A stretch of 64,000 nucleotides of DNA from Nematopogon swammerdamellus (Eukaryota; Arthropoda; Insecta; Lepidoptera; Adelidae): the NCBI GenBank assembly GCA_946902875.1, contig OX336340.1, positions 12,229,566 to 12,293,565 on the forward strand, given 5' to 3'. The notes under the pieces are model-generated. The model ran no database searches. It was not told where the DNA came from and saw only the letters and a list, made by a program, of their open reading frames with translations. The translations under genes and the position numbers were made by a program. How positions within the stretch are numbered: position 1 is the stretch's first letter; each line of letters opens with the position of its first letter. Shown in pieces: positions 48,061 through 59,490 of this stretch.

Positions 48061-48529
48061 CTTTCAGTCTGAAGTTTCCGAGTTAAATTTACTATATAAA
48101 GACATCATAATTCGCAAACACAAAAGCGGCGCGGGCACAACTTCCGTTGTTGACTTTAGTTCAAACGGTTTTAGCACATGCACTTACTTGTAAACATGGA
48201 AGTCACCCGCAACGAGAAGATAATAACTCGTTCTTTGAGGAGAGCTTTAATGAAGCAAACAGTTTTATTTATTTCCACTCATCTTACTCGTCCTGTTTAT
48301 TTGTTCAATCGTCTTTAAAGATACCTTTGTTAATTTTGTTAATTACTGGGAGTGGGCTACTGTTTGCGCGGTACTCAATAAAATGCTTAGTCAAAGTGGT
48401 CTAGTGAGCCATGTTCTGTTCACGTGCCGAGGGTCCCGTAACCGCTGCTTCGCTTTCATCTAATTATATTTTCTACTAGTTTTCTGTCAGGTTTTTGATG
48501 GGCCGTACGACGTACGGCCGACGCCCATG

Positions 48530-48900
48530 ATTTAGCTTGGGATGGCTCTGCCAAATTCCAGCTTGCAACTCTGGAACCGACCCAGCGTCGAGCCGTGCGG
48601 TGCTAGTGGGTGACCCCGAAGTGTCCCGCGATCTAGAACCACTGCAACACCGTAGGGATGTCAGCTCCCTAAGTGTGTTCTATCGCATATTCCTTGGGGA
48701 GTACTCGTAGGAGCTGTTTAACTCGATCCCGCCGTCCCCTTTCCACCTACGCACCACGCACACTGGGCAGGGGTTGCATCCCTAAACGCTGAACGTACCG
48801 CGGATGCGTACAAATCGGTTCTGCTGATCTTTCCTCTACAGAACCGGTAAACTCTGGAATGCTCTCCCTACTCATATATTTCCCCCAAGTACAGTCCAGG
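48530..48900 (+). pseudogene. non-LTR retrotransposon ORF2 C-terminus remnant (copy 2)
   Basis: Plus strand, with frameshift and stops: DGSAKFQLATLEPTQRRAVR, LVGDPEVS.DLEPLQHRRDV, SSLSVFYRIFLGEYS*ELFN, SIPPSPFHLRTTHTGQGLHP, SFLYRTGKLWNALPTHIFPP. This is the segment downstream of the polymerase domain of a Jockey/CR1-like LINE. It overlaps and extends upstream the segment kept in copy 1 (4511-4990). At least three in-frame stops confirm it is dead. Confidence 0.8.
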
Positions 48901-49532
48901 GCCTAAGTAGAGATGACACAAGATGACGAGGTAAAAGTTCTTCACATGATTTTTCTTTACCAAAATTCAGCCACTCATGATTGATTGAGGATGATTTGGT
49001 TCACTCACTCGAAAGATCGAGAGCCTAAGCGTCGAAATAACATGGTTTATTACTAGACCCGAGTTCACTGCACTGATCTATTTAATTATATATAACATTT
49101 TATGAATATTGCCTTATGATATTTCCTTGAACCGTAAGAAGAGAGCACTTCGTGGAAATATCTACTTATATGAAAATAATATAAACCCCGTTGACGTAAT
49201 ACAAGCTAACACCGAGGCACACATAAAACTTCTATACATATGTACTTTTATATTATTATTTTCTTGTGGAAATACTTAATTAACCTCCAAAAACCTTTCA
49301 TTTTAGTAGTTGCAGTTGATTTTAATATAGATTATTATTCTAGCTGTGCCCTCGGCTCCCCTCGCGTGAAAGTCGGTTTAATGGAAAATCTGATAAATTG
49401 GTTGAGCCATTCTTGAAATATTATTATTAATTTATTAACACATTTCTTTTCATAACAATTTAAAAAATTTATAAACTAGTTAAAAATTAAAATCTAAAAT
49501 TTGATACAAAAACAAATGGAGTTTCCACCACC
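48901..49532. other. gene-free stretch
   Basis: Unremarkable AT-rich DNA; a string of the gctgtgccctcggctcccct type lies near 49344. Confidence 0.3.
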
Positions 49533-49622
49533 GGCGCGGCGGAGGCGGGGCCGGCGGCGGCGGCGGGGCCGGCGGCGGCGGGGCCGGCGGCGGCGGCGGC
49601 GGCGGCAGCGGGGCGAGCCCAG
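49533..49622. other. (GGC)n island
   Basis: Almost uninterrupted cggcgg/ggggccggcgg repeats. The Arg-rich frames on both strands are artefacts of the repeat. Confidence 0.7.
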
Positions 49623-50344
49623 GCTAGCGATTTGGTCGGGTCCCAAAGAGAGAAACCTCTGGACTATGCGCGCAGTGTCGAGCATATATTATTAGAACTT
49701 TTTTAAAAATTATAAACCGATTAGACATATATGCAGAGGGCAGAGGTTCGATTTATATTATGAACCATACATCATATAATTACCCTACATGTAATACATA
49801 TTACCCTACATGTAGCGTTACATAGGTAAACATTGGAAGTAAATTGGTTGAGCCGTTCTTGAGTTCTAAAGCGAACATACATTCAGGCGGAAATATGTGG
49901 ATATAGAGAAGGGATAGAGATTTAAAAAATTCACTTCTGACCCCATTGCTCAGTTCATATCGTGATGAGGCACGCTTCTGTCTAACAGTTATGTATGATT
50001 TAAATGACCGACGACAAATTATGCTATTTATTTTCTCAAATTTCGATCACTTTCGACCTTTATGGCCGAAACTCAGTACAGTGGAGTTAGGAAAATGTTA
50101 TATGAGAGCCCAAACATCCTAGCCTGCTCGACTCGAACTTGACCACTTTTTTTATGTTCCCATTATAAAAATTATGTTACTCCGGGATATACACTACCCA
50201 AGACACTACCACTACACGAAGTTTCGTCAAAATGTCCAGCCGTTCAGGTGTGAAAGAGGAACAAACAAACAAACAAATATATTATGTTTTTTTATTTATT
50301 TTTTTTTTTATTTTTATATGTTAGTACTAAGCATGTACTCGCTT
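49623..50344. other. gene-free stretch with LINE-like scraps
   Basis: ggttgagccgttcttgag (about 49846) and tttcgtcaaaatgtccagcc (about 50222) are common 3'-region motifs of lepidopteran repeats. No gene. Confidence 0.35.
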
Positions 50345-50430
50345 TTTATATTTCTTCATTAGAGAAAATGCAAAGTCGAAAATCTCATTTCATTTTCGAC
50401 TTTGCATTTTCTCTAATGAAGAAATATAAA
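50345..50430. repeat. perfect hairpin: 39-bp stem, 8-nt loop
   Basis: 50345-50383 (begins tttatatttcttcattagag) is the exact reverse complement of 50392-50430; the loop is ctcatttc. Not a microsatellite. The size suits a foldback transcript or a miRNA precursor, but the absence of any mismatch is more typical of a very young inverted duplication or a copying artefact. Confidence 0.9.
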
Positions 50431-50529
50431 CAAATATACTTTCGCATTTATGACATTAGTGAGACAGAAGTGAGATAAGATATTTACATAAATAAAAATT
50501 TTATATTATTCAATAAAAAAGGAAATGCG

Positions 50530-50777
50530 AATATTTTATTACAAAACTATTTAGAATTAATATAAAATATAAATTAAAACTACCTATCAAATTAAATTTA
50601 CCTAAATTAAAACAAAAGAAACAAACCTTACAAATAATAAAATTAACCTCTCAAGAGACTGCCACTGCTGCCACGATCCGGGTTGACGTACCGCCAGAGT
50701 CATAGAGAATTCCCTCGACGGCCACAGTTCGCTAGATAAAAACAATTTCATCCAAAGGGGCCGACGAGGGGAAAGTT
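50530..50777 (-). pseudogene. 3' end of the QRIS non-LTR-like element (copy 4)
   Basis: On the minus strand it begins aactttcccctcgtcggccc and follows the 3' end of the 34058 copy through tggatgaaattgtttttatc, ctatgactctggcggta and an AT-rich 3' UTR. The QRIS motif itself is missing; the copy starts just after it. Confidence 0.6.
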
Positions 50778-51328
50778 CAATTAGTTAGAGGATTTAACAA
50801 TAACATTATGCTTCTTTTTCGCTTGCTCGTCTGTTATCTGATTATCAAATCTCTAAACTGATTCCACTCTTCTTCTTCTCTTTATATCTTGGCAAATGGC
50901 CTTTTTATTTTCGGCTCATCTCTGCCAGCGTCGAGTATTCAAAGATCCACTGTAATTCCACTCCAATGCGTCCTTTTAAAATTGATCAAGCCAAATAAAC
51001 ATTGAGCCAAATATTGCTAGTGTACACTAATAAGAAATGAGTGGAAGACGTAAAGTCAACTTGTTCCAGCAAATATTTCTTTAATTCAAATCACATCATG
51101 AGGCTGTTTGTATTTTAGACACACTCCACACAGTATTTTTAAAGGTTGAGGTTTAACGTTCACCGGCACTTGTTCACCTTTAATGACGTAAGCGGCGCTC
51201 CCTCCCGCGCCGCGCCGCCGCCGCCGCCCCGCCTCGGTCGCATCACCTCACCACCTTGTCCCAACGTTGACTCAGTAGTTTTCTGAGCTTTATTAGATAC
51301 CGTACGTAGATACATACATACATACCAC
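50778..51328. other. gene-free stretch with a GCC-rich island
   Basis: ccgccgccgccgccccgcct at about 51213. Nothing else seen. Confidence 0.35.
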
Positions 51329-51640
51329 ACGCTGTATCCCGACAATCAGGGTAAGCCGGTTAATCGGCGTTGTGCTGCAAGTACTCTTGTATATTACAGC
51401 ACAGAAGACCAACCACCATGTTTAGCAAAGTATTTGGACAAGACTATCAAGCAGCAAGTAAGATACTAAGACCCACCTGCTGTATCACTCGGTAAAAGGA
51501 CCGTACCAAGATGAGAGCTGGCTACCCTGTCGCCCTTTAGCACGGCATCTTGTCCTTATCCCTTAGTCGAATTTTACGACATGCACGGGGAGAGTTGAAG
51601 TGGGGCTATTGTTTTATGTACCGGCCCCACGCGGTACGTA
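51329..51640 (+). mobile_element. repeat F, plus strand
   Basis: cacacgctgtatcccgacaa, gttaatcggcgttgtgctgc, ccctgtcgccctttagcacg, gccccacgcggtacg. The copy at 56702 is co-linear. Confidence 0.7.
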
Positions 51641-51667
51641 CGTTACCGAAGCATTACCCACCTAGTA

Positions 51668-51949
51668 TTTTTTTATGTAATCCGTTATGGGTGGCTGAGA
51701 CAGAGGGGCCAGTACGGTGGTAGCAACCCAGCCAGCCGGCTACAATTTGAGCCTACCACCTAGTAAGGGGCAAGGAAAGGGACCTACAGTTGTACACCGG
51801 TTCCGAACGGTGAAGCAGCATTGGTGTAGTATGAACGTAAATTTTTTCGTCAGAAAAAAAAAATTGATACACGCCGACCGGAATCGAACGGACCTCTCGC
51901 ACGAGAAGCCGACGACGACGACGCCCAGACAACTCGGCCACACGCAGCT
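51668..51949 (-). mobile_element. SINE B with tRNA head, internal deletion
   Basis: Minus strand from right to left: tRNA-like head (gtgtggccgagttgtctggg; B box gttcgattccgg; a possible variable-arm stem tctcgtgcgaga), a T-rich link, ctgtaggtccctttccttgc, core ctaggtggtagg, then a jump directly to the tail (tggcccctctgtctcagcca). It shows which head belongs to family B. Confidence 0.75.
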
Positions 51950-52157
51950 TTTGTAATTAATTATACTTATTCGTACGTGGGTGTAGACATCGATTTGGCG
52001 TAGGTAGACGATAACGAGCAACGTGGCTCGGACAAGGGACCAAGAAGAATAAATTGTTGCGAAATTATCAGCTGAGTTTTCAGAACGTTTGTATTCTGAG
52101 CGAGTACAACAACGGCAACCGCGCACCCCTTCGGCGATCCTCCTTCTCTATCTCTAT
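51950..52157. other. gene-free spacer
   Basis: Nothing recognisable apart from a tct/tatctc run at its end. Confidence 0.3.
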
Positions 52158-52540
52158 CTCTACTCTCTACTTCTTACAAAAAGGAACGTCTGTCTGTATG
52201 TATGTATGTTGCCCTTTGCCCCTTACTAGGTGGTAGGCTCAAATTGTAGCCGACTGGGTTGGTACCACCGTACTGGATGTAAGGTGGCCGCATAGCAACC
52301 TCGGTTGTGTTCTCCTCTAGTCCAGTATAGCCAGCAATCCAGGGAAGTCTCCGGTATGGCACCTACCTTCTCGGAGGTGATATTGGCTGGTCGGAGCATG
52401 CGCTTTGGCCCCTCCGACTCAGCCACCCATACCGGATTACATAAAAAAAAATGTTGTAACTCAGGAACCACTGAGCAGATTTTGATGTGGTTTGCGCCTA
52501 TGGAAAGAGTAGTTCTTGAGGCTCACTAAAGGCTATATAC
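52158..52540 (+). mobile_element. interspersed repeat K interrupted by a SINE
   Basis: ctctacttcttacaaaaagg (left part) and ccactgagcagattttgatg, ggaaagagtagttct (right part) match the uninterrupted copy at 30568-30715. The gap is filled by the SINE B at 52211-52450. Confidence 0.65.
52211..52450 (+). mobile_element. SINE B, plus strand, with 5-bp target duplication
   Basis: Core ccttactaggtggtaggctc through ctggtcggagcatgcgcttt to ataccggattacataaaaaa. atgtt stands on both sides (52206-52210 and 52451-52455). Best SINE B body in the window; head missing. Confidence 0.8.
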
Positions 52541-52932
52541 CATAACGCTAAATAGCCTAAGAGCTGAGCAGTATCAAAGTAAGAAATCTAAGAAAGTATA
52601 ATATGGACGGGAGAGAGAGAGAGAGATAATAAGAGAAGCGATAGTTTACTATCTTATTTGCGTTAAAATCGGATTTGCTATTAAACCGAGTCTACCGCGA
52701 GCGAAGCCGCTGGCAAAAGCTGGTGTACTGTACGTATAATAGAATTCCAGGGGTTTCAAACTATATATTCTCATTAACCGCCGCCGCGCCGTAGCTTCAA
52801 CATTGTTAAATTTTAGTTTTGTATGAGCGTCGAATACACATTCAAGGATTTCAGAATGTCTTTGTATTACTTTCATGTCATTGTTTTATTTCACCTTTAT
52901 ATAATAAATGAACGAACATTTAAATTTACCAA
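52541..52932. other. gene-free spacer
   Basis: A short (ga)n run at about 52610. No gene. Confidence 0.3.
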
Positions 52933-53127
52933 TTTTTTTTTTTTATGGAAACTGACACGTTTGTCTACATCACCTACAACATCCGTGATGTCAGCCCATA
53001 ACACCGGGTGAATTAGGTGCCATGTCAGTGCTTCCCTTTGGTCGTGCCGGCTACACAGAACTGGGCGGAAAACACAAACTATTTACATAGCCGTTTCGAC
53101 CGACGTTTCATTCAGTGCGGTGGTACC
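52933..53127 (-). mobile_element. SINE A, minus strand, truncated in the core
   Basis: T run, atggaaactgacacgtttgt, to gtgcggtggtacc, then unrelated DNA. Confidence 0.75.
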
Positions 53128-53312
53128 TATGGTTTATGAATCCAGTGAGTATTATTATGTATGAGACTCACCACGTGCGCCTTGAATTTAACGATCTGCG
53201 CGTGCGTAGCAGATCGAAGCTCAATCAAATACCTACGAGTATGCACTTGTTAATTACCCGACTTCGAACGCAGAAAACGGTAAGTTCACTTTGATGTATG
53301 TATGTATGTACC

Positions 53313-53438
53313 TTTTTTTTTTTATTCAATCCGGTATGGGTGGCTGAGTCGGAGGGGCCAAAGCACATGCTCTAACCAGCCAATATCACATCCGAGAAGG
53401 TAGGTGCCATACCGGAGACTTCCCTGGATTGCTGGCTA
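53313..53438 (-). mobile_element. SINE B tail, minus strand, 5'-truncated
   Basis: T run, caatccggtatgggtggctg, to gacttccctggattgctggc. Confidence 0.75.
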
Positions 53439-53805
53439 CCTACATATCTACTACTACGTACCTACATATTTATTTATTTATTTATTAGAAAACAGACAGC
53501 CTAATGACAAACAGATAAAGCATAAATTGTACATACATTGACGTCTGGCCATTTTTTCTTTCCCTGATTAGGCGGCGCGTATCGCATATGTAGACGTAAG
53601 TGGTCGAGTTTCTTTATTCCCTCGTAAATTCAAAATGGCTGAATGGATTTTGATGTATGAGGTGTTCAACGATTTGTTTTATTACCGCAAGTACCTACAT
53701 AATAATATAGGCTATAAATAATTTTATAACAACCATCCAACATACATACACGTCATGTTAAGTGATATGGTCACGTAAACAGACAGTCCGCCAAAGATAC
53801 CAAAG

Positions 53806-54062
53806 TAGTCGATATTAGGCACCTGGTGGGTAAGCTCAAGTGATAGTGGGCTAGGCACGTCAGCCGAAGAGACAACTACCGTTTAAAGTAAGATAAGCCC
53901 TACACTGGCGGCCGCCGTGGACAGAAAAACGGAGTATGGGAAGACCACCCGCCAGGTGGGACAACGACATCAAGTACATCGACGGGAAGTAGTGGTTCCG
54001 TACCGCTGAAGGCCGGAAGGACTGGAGGAGATGTCCAGCAGTGGACGCTGACTGACTGACTG
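53806..54062 (+). pseudogene. RTE-type LINE C-terminus remnant, frameshifted
   Basis: Plus strand, in shifting frames: VDIRHLVGKLK, WARHVSRRDNYR, then gacgctgactgactgactga. DNA such as ctacactggcggccgccgtg and ccgccaggtgggacaacgac is homologous to the minus-strand copy at 27778-28078. At least two frameshifts and stops. Confidence 0.65.
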
Positions 54063-54095
54063 ACTAATTTATGACAAATAGGAAACTAATTCTAA

Positions 54096-54131
54096 CCACA
54101 CGCCCTCCCGACTTTGCAGGCGGGCGTGTGG
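54096..54131. repeat. 10-bp perfect stem hairpin
   Basis: ccacacgccc (54096-54105) and gggcgtgtgg (54122-54131), loop 16 nt. Confidence 0.5.
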
Positions 54132-56701
54132 AAGAATTCGAATAGACTATAGGATTTCTATCGCTCTTTCCTTATTTTCTTCCTTTTTATTCGCAGTCGG
54201 GTATCTTTTTATTTTAATTTGTTTCGTCTTCATGTTCGTGACTATCGACAAAGTTCACCAGTTCAATATGATATAGCCGACCTCGATGACATCATGACCT
54301 AAGTGGCGATTTCAAAATCGGCCATTATTCATTCGGGTTCGTGCCCGTATTTGATTTTCTACGAGTATTATTGCTATCCAATATAAATACTTTCAATGCC
54401 TCGTCAAGATGAATGTTCTCTGATATGAAATTGTCTTTGTATTTTGCACGAGCTGACAATATTATTGATGCCATTAGACAGAATGAGCCTGACATAACTT
54501 CGGCAAACTTTATTTCGAAATGACTCACTCGATGAAAGTTGCGAGGTGTCGTCGCTCTTGTTTATCCCATATAAAGAAAATAAAGAGACTTGTAAAAACG
54601 GATCCGCAATATTTCTTAATAGTAAAACAATACGCTAGTTAAATCAAAGGCGTAGTGAGTGACATGCAGTAAAATACTATTGCACAAATAAATATCGGAG
54701 TCTCTATCATTGCGTCAGATAAACGTACGGCATACTTTTTTCTTCTCACACCGAACGTTCGAACAGTGCGTACTAGTGACTGAGAGTCCCGGCAACAATG
54801 TAGGTGTGAGTCTTCGCAGTGTGGCCACCGCGGAAGTGGATCGTGAGTCCGGCGCACCGTTGTTGGCCAACCGAGAGATACAATACACGGCCTGGCGCCT
54901 GTGTCCGCCCACCCCCACCGAGCCGCGTGACCGACCGCTCCGCTTCTCACGAGAGCCGCTCCCGGCACTCAACTTCGATCGCTGGTTAGCCGCAGAGTTC
55001 GCTAAAGTTAACGACGACCACGTGAATGTTGGAGGACCACGTTGCAGAGACAAAAGTTCACCGGACAATTTCGAATAGATTCATATTTGAAACCAAAAAA
55101 CTTTTTACCTGATCGTCGTTGGTGGTGGAGCTGTCTAGCGCAAGGTCTAGCGTGTCAAAGTACTCAAATAAAACGTTTTATGGTGTAGCTGGCTAAATTG
55201 ACTTCCAGTTAAACCAAGTTTTCATTAGGTGGTAAAATATGTGATATACCTACCTGCCAGAAGTAGCTTTCTTGTAGCTTAGTAATTACTGTAAAAGCTA
55301 CGCCGGCCGTTACAATCCCAATGGTTATTGGCTAATTTGCGAGGCCCCAACGTTTTACTGTAGCTTCAGCGAGTAGATACTACGAATTTTTTTGCACTAA
55401 ATTCAATCGTAAAAGTAGTACTCTTCAAAATGGCCCTAATAAAAGTCGGAAGTAGAGAGAGACGCATTTACGCAGCGCTATTTCAAACATACTTTACTGT
55501 TATTACCACTTGTCATACGCCTTCCGTTTTTTCGCGGGTTTTATCCAGTCTTAGAGTGGATAACGAAGAATATTACTATTTTATTTAAAAGCTTTCGTTA
55601 AGATTGCGGCAGCGTTCTGCGACCAACTTATTCGAAAAAAATGCCACTTGTGATTTTTACAAATTTTCAACAGATATAATTTTGATGGTGTGTTATATTT
55701 TGTGCGATAAATACAATAGGTAGGTACCTACATACTAACTATGCTTTGGAGCATAACAAAAGAAAGCTCGTGTGTCGTAGTCGGAATCGAGTAGTGTCCC
55801 ACCGTGTAATCCGGCCGGCACCGTAGCAATGAATATACCGTAGTGTTGTTAGTTCGTCGGTGTAGAAGTATGACTGGGGCAACCGAGACGCGTGCGGTGC
55901 GGACTGCGGAGCGTGACTGTGTAAAGCTTGCACGATGTTTGCGCGCGGCGACGCGACAATATTTGTGGAAATGTTTAGCAAACGTTGAGTAATTTGTCGA
56001 TCGGAATTCCGAATTCAAATTAGCCTAATTAGAGTTTTTTTTTAGAGTAAGGACAGTTGCGCAACTCTGTGCGCTTATGAAACAATGCAATATTATTTGT
56101 TCGATCTGAATTCTTCCGATAAACAAATATTTCGAAATGAAATCGTTGAATGGTTCATCACTGGCATCGGAGAATTCCGTTTGGTCGCGTCGAGGTCTAG
56201 GTTGTAGGTTTATCGACAGATCGCAGAAGCTAACGGTTTATTAACTTCATCGAAACGACTAATTTTTTATAAGACATCGATACAAGAAGAGTATCGGATG
56301 TAAATGAGATAATCGTGACGTTGGCTATGAGTATACAGTTTTAATGAGTATCTTGCTTGGAGCGATGTTTCATCAACAATGAGTTACATCACTTTCACTG
56401 CTCGCAGCCGCACTTGTAGTGACAGCCGCGCGAGTCGCGCGCGCTCGCGCGTGACCCGAGCGCTCGGGGCGGTCTTTGACTGCGACCAATTTATTGCCCA
56501 CAAAACATTCGACCTTCGATGCAATGTTTGGAGTGCCACTTAACACTCTTACTCACTAGTTTACAGATAACCCAAAGATATTGTAATCGACTAGCCAGTC
56601 TGAGATGATCTCACCGCACACGTCTCTCTGAACATTGTAGGAGTACGGAGTACCTACGTACAACTTACCGTTATCCACGACAACATATACATACATACTT
56701 G
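54132..56701. other. gene-free stretch with three CpG-rich patches
   Basis: CpG-rich, non-repetitive patches at about 54750-55070, 55860-55955 and 56400-56480. Frames of 109-122 codons on both strands across the first patch (54639-55078) have no family resemblance, and two opposite frames cannot both be coding. They could be regulatory DNA or a 5' exon. Confidence 0.3.
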
Positions 56702-56990
56702 CCCACACGCTGTATCCCGACAATCGGGGTAAGTAGGTTAATCGGTGTTGTGCTGCTGCAATGACCACCGGCCACCACGTTTCCCAGAATACTCGGAGAA
56801 GCAAGTAGCCAAGCAGCAAGCCGGGAAAGCACGAAGACCCACCTCCTGCATGAGTCGGTGGAAGGACCGTAGCAAGCTGAGAAATGGCAATCCTGTCGCC
56901 CTTTAGTACGGCATCTTGTCCTTATGCCTTAGTCGCCTTAAAGACATGCACGGTAAAGATAGTACCGGCCCCACACGGTACCTACACGGA
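56702..56990 (+). mobile_element. repeat F, plus strand
   Basis: cacacgctgtatcccgacaa, gttaatcggtgttgtgctgc, tcctgtcgccctttagtacg, ggccccacacggtacc. Confidence 0.7.
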
Positions 56991-57488
56991 AGGTACAGAG
57001 AGGTACACGAAAACTATCGTATTTATAGGATTTTATAGAACGATTAACACTAGCGTTTATTTCGGGATTGAATGGCTCCCTCAGATGCTACATAATCACA
57101 GTAACATTGTTCTGTGTCACAACACAACACGAAGGTATGACCTCGTGAGCTACAATTAAACAGTTCGAGATTTTGTATAGAATATGTAAATAGGTACACA
57201 AGGGAATGCACGATGCGCCCTTTTACAATATTCTTCAAGAGCTCGCGACCTTCCGCTGGGTTTTATTCATTGTTTTGAAGAAAACCATTAGCATAATCAG
57301 AAGGCAATAAAATATGCTAAAGAGTTTCGTCGCGTCCGCCTCTGACTCATCCAAACAAAACATTAAAAATATGCGTACAAATACAAACAAAATACGTTAT
57401 AGATAACCTTAATTTTAAGCTTGTTACAAAATTAAAATTTTTAAAAGTCATGAATTTTAATGATCCGCCTGTGTACCCAGCTATTTTT
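56991..57488. other. gene-free spacer
   Basis: Nothing recognisable. Confidence 0.3.
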
Positions 57489-57936
57489 AACCGACTTCAA
57501 AAAAAGGAGGAGGTTCTCAATTCGACTGTATTTTTTTTATGTTTATTACCTCAGAACTTTCGACTGGGTAAGGATCCTGTTTTTATTTGAAAGCTGGTGC
57601 TTCCCGTGTGGACCCATTTCAATTTGGTGAAGATCGGATTTGGCCGAGCGATTCCGCCGAGTACATTAATAGCAAAAAATTACTAAAAAAAAACTGTGAA
57701 ATAAGAAACTATTTAAAACAATATAAAGACCGCCTTCAAAAATTTATGAAATAAAAAAAAATTTATCCGTAGAGTTGAAGGCGGTGCTAAAGCAAGCAAA
57801 AATGATGCATGAAAGAAAACATGAGTGGATGATATCCTTTGTGATTTGTGTAGCCTTCTTTGCACCGCCTTCAACTCTAGGGTTTAATTTTTTTTTATTT
57901 CATCCATTTTTAAAGGCGGTTTTTATATTTTTTTAA
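57489..57936 (+). mobile_element. repeat J with internal palindrome (copy 2)
   Basis: Co-linear with 32947-33400: aaccgacttcaaaaaaagga start, the same middle, then palindrome arms 57718-57791 and 57860-57936 around aagcaagcaaaaatgatgca. Confidence 0.75.
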
Positions 57937-58074
57937 ATAGTTTTTTTTTCTTCTTAGATATGCCTTAAGACTGTTCATCAGAGTCAGAAAATACTTCTAC
58001 ATAAATAATTTTATTACAATCTTCCGCAGTCTGCTGCCCTTAGAACATCACACCTAACATAACCTTTAGCCTGC

Positions 58075-58126
58075 GGCCGGGGCGGGGCGGCGGCGGCCGC
58101 CCGCGCGCGCCCCGCCGCCGCCGGCC
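58075..58126. other. GC island, imperfectly self-complementary
   Basis: Begins ggccggggcggggcggcg and ends ccccgccgccgccggcc. A strong GC-only foldback directly before the TA-flanked element. Confidence 0.6.
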
Positions 58127-58394
58127 ACCGAATAGACGCAACGCACGAAGTAACTAATAATAATACAGTGCGACAAGGATTGAAATGAACGTGGGTGACA
58201 GCTGAACTAACTTTTTTTTTTTTTTAATAATCACTTAACGGCTCTGGATGCAAAGTCCTTTGGAGCCAGTCTTAAATGTATTTTTTTTTCATTATATTTT
58301 GTCAATTGTGTTTTTTATGAAATTGTATGCCGCCACAGTGCTGCCAGATGACCGTTTCGCGTTTCACCCGTTCACGCATAGTCGTGGGAATAAC

Positions 58395-59075
58395 GGCTGT
58401 TTTTCAACAGCACGTTAGAATAATCTGCTGTTTTTATATAGCTGCTGTTTTAAAGTCCTATATTGCTATATTGCTGTTTTTGGTGCTGTTGTTGGAATTC
58501 GAATCTAACGCTGTTGGAATAACTAGCATAATTGAAATAAGAAATAAATATTAGTGTTATAACAATCACGGGAATACAGCAGGCAGACAGATCAATAATC
58601 TGTCTGTGGTCAATATTTTTTAAATTATTTGCTTGGATGCCAGGTCCTTCTGCCATTTCTTTGAAATTTATATAATATTTTCGACGGTATTTATTATGTA
58701 TTTGTAAAGGCTTTTATGATATTTTTATTCAGTTAATAAATCAGTAATTTTAAGATTGCACAACTTGTCATTCAGCTCGGCGGCATTTTCACAAATATTG
58801 CTAATCCTATGGTTCACTCACTATATTATATAAACCATGTTTTAGTTTCTATTAAAATATATCTAGTAGACACTAGCTAGACACAATAATTGCTAGACAC
58901 GTTAAGTTGCTATATAAACTGCTGTCTGCTGCTGATGTATAAGTCTGCTCATAGCAAGCAACGAGTGCGTACTGCTATACTGCTGTTTTATTGTTGCTGT
59001 TGCTGTTTCTAACAAACAGCAGTCTAATTCTATTATAATATATTCTAATGTGCTAGTCTGCTGTTTTATTTAATT
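58395..59075. repeat. irregular cluster of GCTGTT motifs
   Basis: (t)gctgttt-type strings recur many times (58397, 58421, 58441, 58461, 58983, 58996, 59061 and others) in both strict and inverted (aacagca) form, without fixed spacing. Confidence 0.5.
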
Positions 59076-59490
59076 ATTTAAAATGTAACCTTAAGTCATT
59101 GTATTAAGGGTTACGTTACAAAATACTATTAACACTGCCCTCTATCGAGCGAGAGCTTCACATACCTACAGACTACACTACAAATAATTTTTATTGTATC
59201 AACTAGATGGCGGTACGTACAAGTATAAATAGCAAAACAGCATTATAGCAAACACCAGGAAAGGTGGAATATTTCTAACGTTATAACTGCTGTAAATTTA
59301 TAACAGAATATATTGCCTGCTATATAATATATTTCCCAGGACTATTCACGCGTACGTTAGTATCACTTCTTAGTATGTGGCGTTGTTAGCAGAAATCTTT
59401 CTAAATAAATGAAGTCTGTTATTTTATTAGAGAGCAAGTCTTCCTAAAATTCAATACATAAAATAAAAAATAAGTAAGTACCTACTTACC

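Noticed and set aside
49494..49695. Arg-rich frames on both strands
   Set aside because: Direct reading of a GGC repeat; composition only.
54639..55078. Three overlapping frames of 109-122 codons
   Set aside because: Opposite strands, no recognised domain, no clear splice sites. High CpG content lowers stop frequency.
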